Assembly (NCBI RefSeq): GCF_021432385.1
Contig: NZ_JAEACT010000002.1
Coordinates: 2,189,501 to 2,253,500 of the forward strand
Length of the DNA: 64,000 nucleotides
From: Clostridium hydrogenum
GTDB taxonomy: Bacteria; Bacillota; Clostridia; Clostridiales; Clostridiaceae
Direction of reading: 5' to 3'
Part shown: positions 26,315 to 34,697 of the stretch, in pieces
Numbering within the stretch: position 1 is the first letter of the stretch
Layout of the letters: every line of letters begins with the position of its first letter
Translations under genes and position numbers: made by a program
The notes under the pieces: generated by a model
Seen by the model: the letters and a program-made list of their open reading frames with translations, nothing else
Databases searched by the model: none
What the model was told of the DNA's origin: nothing

Positions 26315-26357
26315 AATTATGAAATAAATATTATTATATATTTCGGAGGTGATTTCA

Positions 26358-26576
26358 TTGAAAAAAATAAATAAATCTATGAAAATCGGTCTATGCATTA
26401 TTGCAATGGTTCTACTATTAAAAAATTTATCAGTACCACTTCCAGATTTTATTCAAGGATTAGGCTTAGGAATTGGCATTGGCTTAGAATTACTTGGCAT
26501 TTACCATTTAAACCATGATACTTCTAAAATAAAAGCATTTAAAAGGAATTTAATAAAAAAACGTTTTAACAAATAG
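26358..26576 (+). CDS. Small membrane protein, unknown
   Basis: TTG 26358 is chosen because GGAGGTGAT lies 8 bp before it; the longer frame begins inside that site. The product has 72 residues: a basic head, a hydrophobic helix (MKIGLCIIAMVLLLKNL), a glycine-rich second segment (FIQGLGLGIGIGLELLGIYHL) and a basic tail. I know no family. It lies 43 bp downstream of the PHP gene. Confidence 0.6.
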   Translation: MKKINKSMKIGLCIIAMVLLLKNLSVPLPDFIQGLGLGIGIGLELLGIYHLNHDTSKIKAFKRNLIKKRFNK

Positions 26577-26629
26577 CTATATTTTTCTCAGTATAAACTT
26601 GGAATTCGCAATTTTGATGTTTCAAGTTG

Positions 26630-26705
26630 TACATCTAAAGATAAACCACCTTGAAACTTGAAGTGGTATATCTATAACGATTTTGCTTTAGATGTACAAA
26701 CTTAA
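26630..26705. repeat. Nested palindrome containing family B-like words
   Basis: The outer arms TACATCTAAAG/CTTTAGATGTA enclose AGATAAACCACCTTGAAAC and GTGGTATATCT, which recall family B ends (AGATATACCAGTTCAAC). It lies between the small membrane gene and a terminator. Confidence 0.5.
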
Positions 26706-26725
26706 AATCGCAGAATTTTTTGCAA

Positions 26726-26766
26726 CAAAAACCTATGCTTAACATTTGTTTTAGCATAGGTTTTTA
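26726..26766. terminator. Rho-independent terminator
   Basis: AAAAACCTATGCT and AGCATAGGTTTTT pair across TAACATTTGTTTT. T-runs on both strands make it usable in either direction. Confidence 0.75.
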
Positions 26767-26838
26767 CATTTATTTAGTTATTTCTGAACAATATAAGAAT
26801 AAACTCTTATATATTAGAATTGAAATAATCTAATAATT

Positions 26839-26958
26839 TTAAAAGTTCATTGCTGCAAAATGAAACTTTTCTACTTCAGATGCTTTAACCCACTTGACCT
26901 GTTCTATCTCTAAATTATGTTTCATTTGCTCTTTTATTCTTCCTAAAAAAGAATTAGT
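26839..26958 (-). pseudogene. C-terminal remnant, possibly of a NUDIX hydrolase
   Basis: The minus strand encodes about 39 codons ending NFLGRIKEQMKH-type sequence, QVKWVKASEVEKF and HFAAMNF before a stop. The W-V-K-x-S-E-V segment is typical of the tail of NUDIX hydrolases. An in-frame stop lies at the 5' side and no start or NUDIX box is left. The missing front would run into the region now occupied by the AAATTCCGT hairpin and palindrome C3, so these may have replaced it. Confidence 0.4.
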
Positions 26959-27000
26959 TTAATTGCTATCTAAACTTGAGATAATTTAATTTATTACGTT

Positions 27001-27032
27001 AAAATTCCGTAGGTACGGAGGAATTTTTTCCT
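27001..27032 (+). terminator. Terminator-like hairpin shared with the C1 region
   Basis: AAATTCCGT and ACGGAGGAATTT pair with a small bulge and are followed by TTTTTT. The same hairpin, with CCTTAAAC after it, occurs at 8604-8637 before palindrome C1, so it travels with that element. Confidence 0.5.
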
Positions 27033-27047
27033 TAAACTCACTATTTA

Positions 27048-27240
27048 GGTGAAGTAATAGTATTGTGTAACAATTTAAATAAAGGTCAATAAATCTTGGA
27101 GGCTAATTATTAAAAGGCTTAGAAGTTTCAATTTGTCTGAGCGTTTTTTCAGCGAGTTATTGAAACTTCTTAGCTTTTTAATAATTAGCCTCTTAGATTT
27201 ATGACCTTTATTTAATGTTACGCAATACTATTGCTTCACC
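27048..27240. repeat. Long covarying palindrome, family C copy 3
   Basis: Arms of about 90 nt begin GGTGAAGTAATAGTATTG and end CAATACTATTGCTTCACC. The tip TCTGAGCGTTTTTTCAGCGAG matches C1 and C2. It abuts the stop codon of the aminopeptidase gene. Variable arm blocks (GGAGGCTAATTA with TAATTAGCCTC) stay complementary although they differ from C1. Confidence 0.8.
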
Positions 27241-28650
27241 CTATCCGATTAAGAATGCAGAATAACCTTTTTTAGTTTCATAGATATCTGCTTTACTTGC
27301 TATTTCAAATGGAGCATGCATATTTAAAAGAGCAACTCCGCAGTCTATAACTTCCATATCATATTGAGCTAATATATATGCTATAGTACCGCCGCCTCCT
27401 TGGTCAACCTTTCCAAGTTCAGCTGTCTGCCATGAAACTCCATGCTTGTCTAATAAGCCTCTTATTTCTGCTATGAATTCAGGGTTTGCATCGTTGCAGC
27501 CTGATTTACCTCTTGCACCAGTATACTTGTTAAATACTATACCCTTTCCAAAATATGCGGCATTCTTCTTTTCCATAACTAATGGATAATTAGGATCAAA
27601 AGCAGCACTAACATCTGAGGATAACATTTTCGAATTTGTAAGTGTTCTTCTAAGCTTAAGTTCACTATAGTCTCCACATAAATTCATTACTTCTGCAACT
27701 GTATTCTCAAAGAATTTTGACTGCATTCCTGTAGCACCAATGCTTCCTACTTCTTCTTTGTCAACAAGCAATGTAACACATGTTTTATCACATTCTTTAA
27801 GATCTATCATAGCCTCAAAAGAAGTGTAAGAGCAAATTCTATCATCATGACCATAAGCCATTATCATACTCTTATCGAAACCGTAATCTCTAGCTTTTCC
27901 TGCTGGTACCACTTCAAGTTCTGCTGAAACAAAGTCTTCTTCAGTAATATCATACTTTTCATTTAATATATTTAAGATATTAGCTTTTACTTTAGCTTTT
28001 TCATCCTTGTCTTTTACAGGAATACTTCCAACTAATATATTTAAGTCTTCACCTTCAACTCCAACAGAAAGCTTCTTTTGAAGTTGGTCTGCTGATAAGT
28101 GGATAAGTAAATCTGAAACTCCAAAAACTGGATCATTATCATCTTCTCCAACTACAACATCTACAACTGTTCCATCTTTTTTAACTATAACTCCATGAAT
28201 AGCAAGTGGCAATGTAACCCATTGATATTTTTTTATTCCACCATAGTAATGAGTTTCAAACATAGCTAAATCTGTATCTTCGTATAATGGGTTTTGTTTT
28301 AAATCTAATCTTGGAGAATCAACATGAGCTCCCAAAATTTTCATTCCACTTTCAAATTTTTCCTTACCAATCATAAACATAGCAAGAGTTTTTCCCATAT
28401 TATTAGCATATACTTTATCTCCTGCTTTTAAAGTTTCACCATTTTTTATAACATCTTCAATATTTTTATATCCTTTTGTTTCTGCTATTTTAATAAATTC
28501 TGATACACATTCTCTTTCTGTTTTGCAGCTAGACATAAAATCTTTGTATCTATCTCCAAGTTCAAAAACTTCACCTAATTGGCTTTTGTTATACTTTTCC
28601 CATGCATTTTCATACTTTTTAGTAAGATCTTTTTTTGCTTCTTTTTCCAT
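27241..28650 (-). CDS. M18 family aminopeptidase
   Basis: The protein has 469 residues, within the usual range of M18 zinc aminopeptidases, which release acidic or neutral N-terminal residues from peptides. Metal-site and active-site blocks are clear: ILGAHVDSPRLDLKQ (first zinc histidine and aspartate), LLVDKEEVGSIGATGMQS (catalytic and zinc-binding acidic residues), SSDVSAAFDPNYP, and the tail IDCGVALLNMHAPFEIASKAD with the last zinc histidine. The ribosome binding site is GAAGGTAAT. It is a single gene between palindrome C3 and a family B element. Confidence 0.94.
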   Translation of the reverse strand: MEKEAKKDLTKKYENAWEKYNKSQLGEVFELGDRYKDFMSSCKTERECVSEFIKIAETKGYKNIEDVIKNGETLKAGDKVYANNMGKTLAMFMIGKEKFESGMKILGAHVDSPRLDLKQNPLYEDTDLAMFETHYYGGIKKYQWVTLPLAIHGVIVKKDGTVVDVVVGEDDNDPVFGVSDLLIHLSADQLQKKLSVGVEGEDLNILVGSIPVKDKDEKAKVKANILNILNEKYDITEEDFVSAELEVVPAGKARDYGFDKSMIMAYGHDDRICSYTSFEAMIDLKECDKTCVTLLVDKEEVGSIGATGMQSKFFENTVAEVMNLCGDYSELKLRRTLTNSKMLSSDVSAAFDPNYPLVMEKKNAAYFGKGIVFNKYTGARGKSGCNDANPEFIAEIRGLLDKHGVSWQTAELGKVDQGGGGTIAYILAQYDMEVIDCGVALLNMHAPFEIASKADIYETKKGYSAFLIG

Positions 28651-28678
28651 CTTATTACCTTCCTCATATATGTTTTAT

Positions 28679-28776
28679 AGATATACCAGTTCAACTATTA
28701 AAATTTATTTATACCATAATGCCCAAAAGACGGCATTATGGTACAAATAAATTTTAAGTTTTACAATGGTATATCT
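28679..28776. repeat. Family B palindromic element, intact copy
   Basis: This 98-bp element has ends AGATATACCAGTT and a matching GGTATATCT, and a strong central hairpin ACCATAATGCC/GGCATTATGGT around CAAAAGAC. A second, about 85% identical copy lies at 47940-48036, inside a family A element. It directly abuts the stop codon of the 5-formyl-THF cyclo-ligase gene. Confidence 0.8.
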
Positions 28777-29319
28777 TTAATTCGTTATAACACTGTCAAT
28801 AAAAACGTCAAATTCCTCCATAGGCACTCTATCTACAAGCTGTTCATCATAGCACAAACCAACCTTATTGGTATGGGTATTTAAAAGTTTTAAATACATG
28901 TCGTAAAATCCACCACCATAACCAAGTCTTCCCCCATTTCTGTCAAAGGCAAGCCCTGGAATTAGTGCCAATTCTACTACTGAAGGTTCTGCATAATTGG
29001 ATGTTTCTGGCTCCAAGATACCATAGTTACTTTTCTTAAGTTCAGAAAAATCTTTTATTTCTATAATTTCCATTCCGAGCTTTTTAGATATAACTTTTGG
29101 CACAAATATCTTCTTGCCAACTTTTAGAGAATACTTTATTATTTCATGAGTGTCCACTTCATCGTTATAGCTTACATATATAAATATATTTTCTGCATCA
29201 TTATATTCTTTAGAATCTATGACAGTATTAAATATATTTTTATCTTTTAATTTTCTCTTAGCTTCGTCAATTAATTTTCTCTTACCTATCATAGCTTTTC
29301 TAAGCTCTAATTTATTCAT
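28777..29319 (-). CDS. 5-formyltetrahydrofolate cyclo-ligase
   Basis: ATG 29319 is chosen as matching the family start (MNKLELRKAM); ATG 29328 is also possible, and both overlap the hprK end. The product has 180 residues. Signatures are the N-terminal basic helix, YVSYNDEVDTHEII, GILEP, and the substrate/ATP-binding block LIPGLAFDRNGGRLGYGGGFYD. It converts 5-formyl-THF to 5,10-methenyl-THF with ATP, recycling folate. It overlaps hprK by 8 bp, so it is probably translationally coupled. Confidence 0.94.
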   Translation of the reverse strand: MNKLELRKAMIGKRKLIDEAKRKLKDKNIFNTVIDSKEYNDAENIFIYVSYNDEVDTHEIIKYSLKVGKKIFVPKVISKKLGMEIIEIKDFSELKKSNYGILEPETSNYAEPSVVELALIPGLAFDRNGGRLGYGGGFYDMYLKLLNTHTNKVGLCYDEQLVDRVPMEEFDVFIDSVITN

Positions 29320-30232
29320 GTAATCCATTTTGAAAATTTTCCATTCTTTTATTAATTGTATCTACAGGTGTTATTTTTGTATTTAAGCTGTATCTATAGT
29401 TTACTGCTGCTGTTTCTATTATAACCGCAACATTTCTTCCAGGTCTTATTGGCAATGTCATTTTTCTAACTGGAATATTTAAAATTTCTATGTACTCATT
29501 TTCAATTCCAAGTCTGTCATAGTCCTTTCCTTCTTTCCATTGTTCAAGGTATATTACAAGATCAATGGTTTTGTTAGAAAGAACAGAACTCAATCCATAA
29601 AGTGCAGGGACATCAATTATACCCATTCCCCTTACCTCTAGCATTCCAGATGTTATATATGGAGATGTTCCATTTAATATTCCTTCGATTTCCTTTATGT
29701 CAACAGCGTCATCGGCAACCAATCTATGACCTCTTTTAATAAGCTCCAAGGCCGTTTCACTTTTACCAATTCCACTTTCACCAGTTATTAGTATGCCAAT
29801 ACCATAAATCTCAACAAGTACCCCATGCATTCTGGTTTCAGGTGCTAATTTTTCATCAAGATAGCTCATAATTTTACTTACAAACCTTGTAGTATGCATA
29901 TTAGTTCTTAAAAGCCATCTATTGTGTTCTTTTGCACTTTGTACAATTTCTGGTTGAGGATTTAAGCCTCTTGCTATTACAGTACATGGTATCTCAAATC
30001 CAAAAAATTTTCCAAGTCTTTTTTGCCTTAATTCTACCCTCATGGCATCTAAAAAGCTCCATTCAGTTCTTCCAACAACTTGCACTCTTTCACTAGCAAA
30101 ATAGCTGTAAAAACCAGAAAATTGTAATCCCGGTCTATTAATATCGCTTAAATTAATTTCAATATCTTTTTTTCCCTCAACTAAAACTTCTAATCCCAAG
30201 TCTTTAATTAACATTTCTACATTTACAGGCAT
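29312..30232 (-). CDS. hprK: HPr kinase/phosphorylase
   Basis: ATG 30232 is used because AAAGGCGGT lies just upstream; the longer frame to 30265 lacks a site. The product has 306 residues. The N-terminal domain is followed by the P-loop GESGIGKSETALEL (about 152-165), LVADDAVDI, and the HprK signature EVRGMGIIDVPALYG. It phosphorylates HPr at serine in response to fructose-1,6-bisphosphate and dephosphorylates it, controlling carbon catabolite repression. It follows glpX (fructose-1,6-bisphosphatase) in the same direction, so a sensor of that sugar phosphate and an enzyme consuming it share a transcript. Confidence 0.97.
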   Translation of the reverse strand: MPVNVEMLIKDLGLEVLVEGKKDIEINLSDINRPGLQFSGFYSYFASERVQVVGRTEWSFLDAMRVELRQKRLGKFFGFEIPCTVIARGLNPQPEIVQSAKEHNRWLLRTNMHTTRFVSKIMSYLDEKLAPETRMHGVLVEIYGIGILITGESGIGKSETALELIKRGHRLVADDAVDIKEIEGILNGTSPYITSGMLEVRGMGIIDVPALYGLSSVLSNKTIDLVIYLEQWKEGKDYDRLGIENEYIEILNIPVRKMTLPIRPGRNVAVIIETAAVNYRYSLNTKITPVDTINKRMENFQNGLHE

Positions 30233-30269
30233 ATTAATACCGCCTTTCATAACATTAATTGTCACAATT

Positions 30270-31244
30270 TTATTCTATCACTAATTTACTTTTATTCAAG
30301 TCATGTTTTGCCTCTATAAACCTAATTGTACCAGTTTTTGAACTCATAATAATAGAATGTGTAATTGCAAATTCATCCTTTTGGTAAACTAATCCTTTTA
30401 ATAAATCACATTCAGTAATAGCTGTTGCTGCAAAATAAACATCATCACTCTTAACTAAGTCATCAATTCCTAAAACTCCGTTTACATCAGATATACCCAT
30501 TTTATTGCATCTATCTATTTCTTCTTGAGTGTGTGGTACAAGTTGTGCCTGCATTTCTCCACCCATACATTTTATTGCCGCTGCAGCTATTACTCCTTCA
30601 GGTGCTCCACCTGTTCCCATAAGTATATCAATACCAGTATCCTCAAATCCACATGCAAGTGCTGCTGCTACGTCGCCTTCTCCAAAAAGCTTAACTCTTG
30701 CTCCAACTTCTCTTGCAGCTTCAATTATGTAATCATGTCTTTCTCTTTCCTGCACTATTATAGTTAATTCAGAAACATCTTTTCTTAAAGCCTTTGCTAC
30801 ACTTAAAATATTTTCCTTAGGAGACTTCTTTATATCAATAGCGCCTTTAGCCCCAGGTCCTACTACTATTTTTTTCATATACATATCTGGCGCATGAAGC
30901 AAGCTTCCCTTAGGTCCCATGGCTATTACTGCAATAGCATTAGGAAGTCCTTTTGCTATTAAAATTGTTCCATCAAGTGGATCTACTGCTATGTCCATTT
31001 CCTTCATGTATTCTTCACCAATACCAAGCTTTTGACCTATATAAAGCATAGGAGCTTCATCAAGTTCTCCTTCTCCTATAACTACAGTACCTCTTACAGG
31101 CATAAATTTAAAAGCTTTCTCCATTCCATCAACCGCTGCCTGATCCGCTGCCATTTTGTCTCCTCTTCCCATGTATTTTGAAGACTCAAGTGCTGCCGCC
31201 TCGGTTACCCTTACAAGGTCCATAGATATATCAATATCAAACAT
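30270..31244 (-). CDS. glpX: Class II fructose-1,6-bisphosphatase
   Basis: The protein has 324 residues with strong GlpX motifs: AALESSKYMGRGDKMAADQA, the metal site GEGELDEAPMLYIGQ, DPLDGTILIAKG, GEGDVAAALACG and GTGGAPEGVIAAAAIKC. It removes the 1-phosphate from fructose-1,6-bisphosphate in gluconeogenesis. The ribosome binding site is GGAGG at normal spacing and a recognisable promoter lies about 45 bp upstream. It heads the glpX-hprK-cyclo-ligase unit. Confidence 0.97.
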   Translation of the reverse strand: MFDIDISMDLVRVTEAAALESSKYMGRGDKMAADQAAVDGMEKAFKFMPVRGTVVIGEGELDEAPMLYIGQKLGIGEEYMKEMDIAVDPLDGTILIAKGLPNAIAVIAMGPKGSLLHAPDMYMKKIVVGPGAKGAIDIKKSPKENILSVAKALRKDVSELTIIVQERERHDYIIEAAREVGARVKLFGEGDVAAALACGFEDTGIDILMGTGGAPEGVIAAAAIKCMGGEMQAQLVPHTQEEIDRCNKMGISDVNGVLGIDDLVKSDDVYFAATAITECDLLKGLVYQKDEFAITHSIIMSSKTGTIRFIEAKHDLNKSKLVIE

Positions 31245-31288
31245 TAAGATACCTCCGTATAAATTTTATATTATTTGTTCCATATATT

Positions 31289-31316
31289 ATAATATCAGTT
31301 TTTCAAAAACAGTCAA
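31289..31316 (-). promoter_or_regulatory. Promoter of the glpX-hprK operon
   Basis: On the minus strand TTGACT (31311-31316) and TATTAT (31289-31294) are 16 bp apart; a TATAAT overlaps it with longer spacing. The rest of the 383-bp gap 31245-31627 shows no gene, only AT-rich sequence. Confidence 0.6.
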
Positions 31317-31627
31317 AATTATTTTTTCAATAATGTTAATTTTTTTGACTTTTTTCGTATTTTACACATTTTACCAGTCGGCTTTTTTCAACATTTGCAT
31401 CGATATGTGCTTGCATTTAAAAGGTCTTTTCCATAATATTCCAGTAATATTATTACAGTATTTGTAAGTAGTTGTAACAATATGACGTCAAAAACAGTTT
31501 TACATATTATGTATAATTTGATAAAATAAAATCACCACGAAAGTTAAAAAAGATGAATTATACAATAACTATTACATTTTTATGTTTCAATAAATAAAAA
31601 TTAATTATTTTGTTAGGAGGTGTTACT

Positions 31628-31804
31628 ATGAGTAAGGAGTTAGCAAATCTAATTAAAAAAATTGAATATTTGAGAACCCTACTATATTCTTTAATTTGTA
31701 ATAAAGATTTAACTAACCCTGATGTAATAACATGCAGCCAAGAGTTGGACAAGCTTATTGTTGATTATGAATTATTAAGATTGAATATTCCAACTGCTGC
31801 ATAA
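31628..31804 (+). CDS. Spo0E-like aspartyl-phosphate phosphatase
   Basis: The start is ATG 31628 behind TAGGAGGTG. The product has 58 residues, a two-helix hairpin with the family motif CSQELDKLIVDY preceded by KKIEYLRTLLYSLI. Spo0E-type proteins dephosphorylate Spo0A-P and so delay sporulation. The small size is normal for the family. It is a single gene and its terminator lies between it and the minus-strand island. Confidence 0.85.
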   Translation: MSKELANLIKKIEYLRTLLYSLICNKDLTNPDVITCSQELDKLIVDYELLRLNIPTAA

Positions 31805-31877
31805 ACTATAAACTATAACATATAACTTTGATTTGTGTTTCTATATAAATAGATTTACCCCATGGCAACTATATTTT

Positions 31878-31922
31878 GTTTTAAATAAATGTTATATTTA
31901 GCATTTATTTAAAACTTTTTTT
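31878..31922. terminator. Terminator between the Spo0E gene and the T4SS-Tad island
   Basis: GTTTTAAATAAATG and CATTTATTTAAAAC pair across TTATATTTA, followed on the plus strand by TTTTTTTAT. The same arms seen on the minus strand may also end the island transcript. Confidence 0.7.
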
Positions 31923-31949
31923 ATATGATGAAACAAGCGATGCTATTTT

Positions 31950-33779
31950 TTACCAAAAATCAGATTTTTCATTTTGTTTCGTACTATTAATATTTTTATT
32001 TTGTTTTATATTTTCAATTTCTTGTTTAAAATATTTTGTCCATAAAGGTTTATATTCATTCACTTTCATAAATCTTATATTCCTATAAAGTCTATGCTTT
32101 GTGTAATCCATCTTTTGTAAAATAATAGGTTTTTGACCTCTAAGTATTAAAATTTCCTGTTCATTTGAAAGTCTTAATATTTCATCTGGATTCATTAGCA
32201 TTCTCTTTTGAGTTGACTTTGAAATATCTCCAAAATCAAATATTCCTTGAAGTCCAGCTTTTTTTCTAATGGATACAGTTTGCACCGTAGCTGTTCCTAG
32301 AAGCTTTGATACGAATTCTACAGTTTCATAATCTGTAGCTCCTAAAAATAGCCTACTGTCACAATTACCTATAATTTCAGACCAACCCTCATTTGGATAT
32401 CTATTTTTAAGCTGTGCTATATTTTGAAATATTACGCAACTTGAAATTCCTCTTGATCTCATAGTTGATATTTTCTTTGTAAAGTCTGGTATCGCCCCTA
32501 TATTGGGAAACTCATCTAGAATAAAATAAACTTCTTTTTGCCCTTCTTTTGCTGCATAGTCAGCATATTTTGTTAATTTTATAAATAAAAAAGAAAAAAA
32601 TAATCCAGCAATAAAGTCAAAAGTTGATTCCATATCTGATGTTATGCAAAAGTAAGCGCATTTTTCCTTTTTAGGAAGCGTCAAATCTATATCACTAACT
32701 GATGTTAACTCTTGAACCAATTTATTTTGAAAAACCTGAAGCTTTGAACCAAGACCTATAACAACACCTGTTCTAACTTTTTCACTAGCTTGTGAATAAA
32801 TATTGTATGGCATTTTTGCTGAATGTGTCGGAGGAAGTGTTCTAAATATACCATCGATAGTTTCCGCATCTTTTAAAGAAAGCATTGAGTAAACTTCTTT
32901 TAAATTTCTTTTTTCTTTTGGATTTTCAAGTACTACATATAATACAAGTGCTTTTAAAAGATTTGTTTCAGTTTTTTCCCAAAATTCATCTACTTTAGAA
33001 CCAGAAGTTTTTGTATTGGCCATTACTGTTTCAGCAAAACTCTGTGCAGATATATCATCTGTTATTTCATTAAGAGGATTCCACCTATCTGAATTTATCA
33101 TATTAACTAAATTTAAAGCTTTAACATTATAACCTGCATCTATTAAAAATTGAGCCATAGATTCAAAAAGTTCCCCTTTGGGATCTGTTAATATCATTGA
33201 TTGTCCCATTTCACTTATTTGCATTACATTAGGTCTAACAAAACTTCTGCTTTTCATGCTTCCGCTAGCGCCAAAAACAGCTATATTTTTATTAAAGAAA
33301 GTATCCCCTGGAAGAGTTACCATTCTATCTTTTCCAATATCATTGACACTTCCAAATACCAATCCTTTTTCAGAGCCAACACTAATTACTTTTTTAATTT
33401 CATCTTTTGTCATCCAATTTGCAGTTCCTTGTGTTCCATCTTCTTTGAGATAATTTATCCCCTTTTGTCTATTTCCAAATTCCATACTCTTTAATATAAA
33501 AAGTAATATTACAAATATTATTGTAGTTACAATAAATGCTATAATAAAACCTTTTAATATTGAATAATTACTTTTTAACAACTTGAAACTTTTCAATGGA
33601 TGTTCATACATGCTCCCTATTTCATTTATATTAAAACTGCTTTTACTATTAACCGCACTAATCACGCTTAATTCATGTTTTAAATAAACCAATGGAGTTA
33701 ATGCATAAATATCAAACAAGACGTATATAAAAATTGCAAAAATAATCAGAAAATACTTTCTTTTTTCCTTATTCTCCAT
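31950..33779 (-). CDS. virD4: VirD4/TraG-type coupling ATPase
   Basis: The protein has 609 residues: two N-terminal membrane helices (about 10-30 and 75-97) and a cytoplasmic ATPase. Walker A is GASGSMKS (about 170-177), followed by PNVMQISEMGQSMILTDPKGE, typical of Firmicutes TraG/VirD4. Walker B is YFILDEFPNIG (about 415), with DYETVEFVSKLLG and the late ILRGQKPIIL segment. The all-alpha domain lies at about 260-360. Such proteins feed DNA or protein substrates into a type IV channel. The ribosome binding site is AGGAGTTGAT. It is the last gene of the island and follows two small unknowns by 3 and 6 bp. Confidence 0.92.
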   Translation of the reverse strand: MENKEKRKYFLIIFAIFIYVLFDIYALTPLVYLKHELSVISAVNSKSSFNINEIGSMYEHPLKSFKLLKSNYSILKGFIIAFIVTTIIFVILLFILKSMEFGNRQKGINYLKEDGTQGTANWMTKDEIKKVISVGSEKGLVFGSVNDIGKDRMVTLPGDTFFNKNIAVFGASGSMKSRSFVRPNVMQISEMGQSMILTDPKGELFESMAQFLIDAGYNVKALNLVNMINSDRWNPLNEITDDISAQSFAETVMANTKTSGSKVDEFWEKTETNLLKALVLYVVLENPKEKRNLKEVYSMLSLKDAETIDGIFRTLPPTHSAKMPYNIYSQASEKVRTGVVIGLGSKLQVFQNKLVQELTSVSDIDLTLPKKEKCAYFCITSDMESTFDFIAGLFFSFLFIKLTKYADYAAKEGQKEVYFILDEFPNIGAIPDFTKKISTMRSRGISSCVIFQNIAQLKNRYPNEGWSEIIGNCDSRLFLGATDYETVEFVSKLLGTATVQTVSIRKKAGLQGIFDFGDISKSTQKRMLMNPDEILRLSNEQEILILRGQKPIILQKMDYTKHRLYRNIRFMKVNEYKPLWTKYFKQEIENIKQNKNINSTKQNEKSDFW

Positions 33780-33782
33780 TCT

Positions 33783-34016
33783 TTAATCAACTCCTTCTTT
33801 TTGCCTTAAAATTTTCAATTCATTTAATGCAAAACTTGTTTTTGAAAAAGTCTCCTTATACCCTAATCTTTGTCCAATTCCTAAAAAAAATTTTTCATAT
33901 TCTTTTACTATAATAAAATTTTCTTTAACTTCCCCTCTATCTTTAATTACAATATCCCCTAACCTCGGCATTCCTAGTGCTATTTTCTGCTCTTTCTCTT
34001 TGACCACCACTGACAT
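33783..34016 (-). CDS. Small protein upstream of VirD4, unknown
   Basis: ATG 34016 is used, with AAGGTGATT upstream; a GTG at 34025 overlaps that site. The product has 77 residues, is soluble and mixed in charge (VVVKEKEQKIALGMPRLGDI, then FIIVKEYEKFFLGIGQRLG). I recognise no family. The 3-bp gap to virD4 and 15 bp to the upstream gene indicate one translated unit, so it may be an accessory to the coupling protein. Confidence 0.6.
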   Translation of the reverse strand: MSVVVKEKEQKIALGMPRLGDIVIKDRGEVKENFIIVKEYEKFFLGIGQRLGYKETFSKTSFALNELKILRQKEGVD

Positions 34017-34031
34017 TTTAATCACCTTCGT

Positions 34032-34529
34032 TTATAAAAAAATAACCACACCATTTTTCACAGTGCAGCACTTTAAATTTTTATTTATTTTTATTTTTTC
34101 CATTTGGCTTACATTTTCTAGTATTAAAATTATTCTTTCAGCTTCCCTTCTATTTATTGCTGTAGAATAGGGAAGTTCTTCTCCTTCATCTATCACTGCT
34201 ATATGAAAAATTTTATTATTTCTAAAAAATGCAAGTATGAATGGAAAATCCACAATTTCACACCATTCTATAGGCACTTTATGATCAGCGTAAGCTAAAT
34301 GAATATATACCTCCAATACTCTTAAAATTTTTTTATTTGCAGTTTTTTTACCCATAGGAACATATACATTTTCTTCTATTAGCTTTAACCTTTTTTGGTT
34401 TACAAGGATTTTTAGTTGTTTATCTAAGTCTTTTAAATTATTAAGCTTTTTTATCTGTTCATACGTCATACAACTAAATTTATTTATCCCATCCATTATC
34501 TTTTTCTGCTTAAAATTCACATAATACAC
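34032..34529 (-). CDS. Winged-helix protein (DUF5697 / replication-relaxation-like)
   Basis: GTG 34529 is chosen (AAGGAG 8 bp upstream); in-frame GTGs at 34535 and 34538 fall in that site. The product has about 165 residues. The N-terminal part (FSCMTYEQIKKLNNLKDLDKQLKILVNQKRLKLIEENVYVP) reads as a winged helix. The C-terminal part (VEVYIHLAYADHKVPIEWCEIV, FPFILAFFRNNKIFHIAVIDEGEE) resembles the nuclease-like fold of replication-relaxation proteins found beside VirD4. This is inference from style and position. It probably binds DNA or acts in substrate loading. Confidence 0.45.
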   Translation of the reverse strand: MYYVNFKQKKIMDGINKFSCMTYEQIKKLNNLKDLDKQLKILVNQKRLKLIEENVYVPMGKKTANKKILRVLEVYIHLAYADHKVPIEWCEIVDFPFILAFFRNNKIFHIAVIDEGEELPYSTAINRREAERIILILENVSQMEKIKINKNLKCCTVKNGVVIFL

Positions 34530-34570
34530 ATTCACCACTCCTTAAATTATATTAAATATGCCTTACATAT

Positions 34571-34615
34571 AAAAAAAGCAGTTGGAAAGGGGGACTAACC
34601 AACTGCTTTTTTTTT
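34571..34615. terminator. Strong bidirectional terminator
   Basis: AAAAAAAGCAGTTGG and CCAACTGCTTTTTTTTT pair across a 13-nt loop. It separates the virD4 unit from the VirD4-fragment gene, so virD4 and its two partners probably have their own promoter. Confidence 0.85.
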
Positions 34616-34697
34616 ATTTATATTAATTGGGAGATTGAGAAATTCAATTTCTATATTTATATAATAATATAGAATTGTGACAATTTTATTACAACAT

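Noticed and set aside
31245-31627. Spo0A boxes upstream of the Spo0E-like gene
   Set aside because: TTTTTGAC-type words are present, but none matches the TGTCGAA core well enough to claim.
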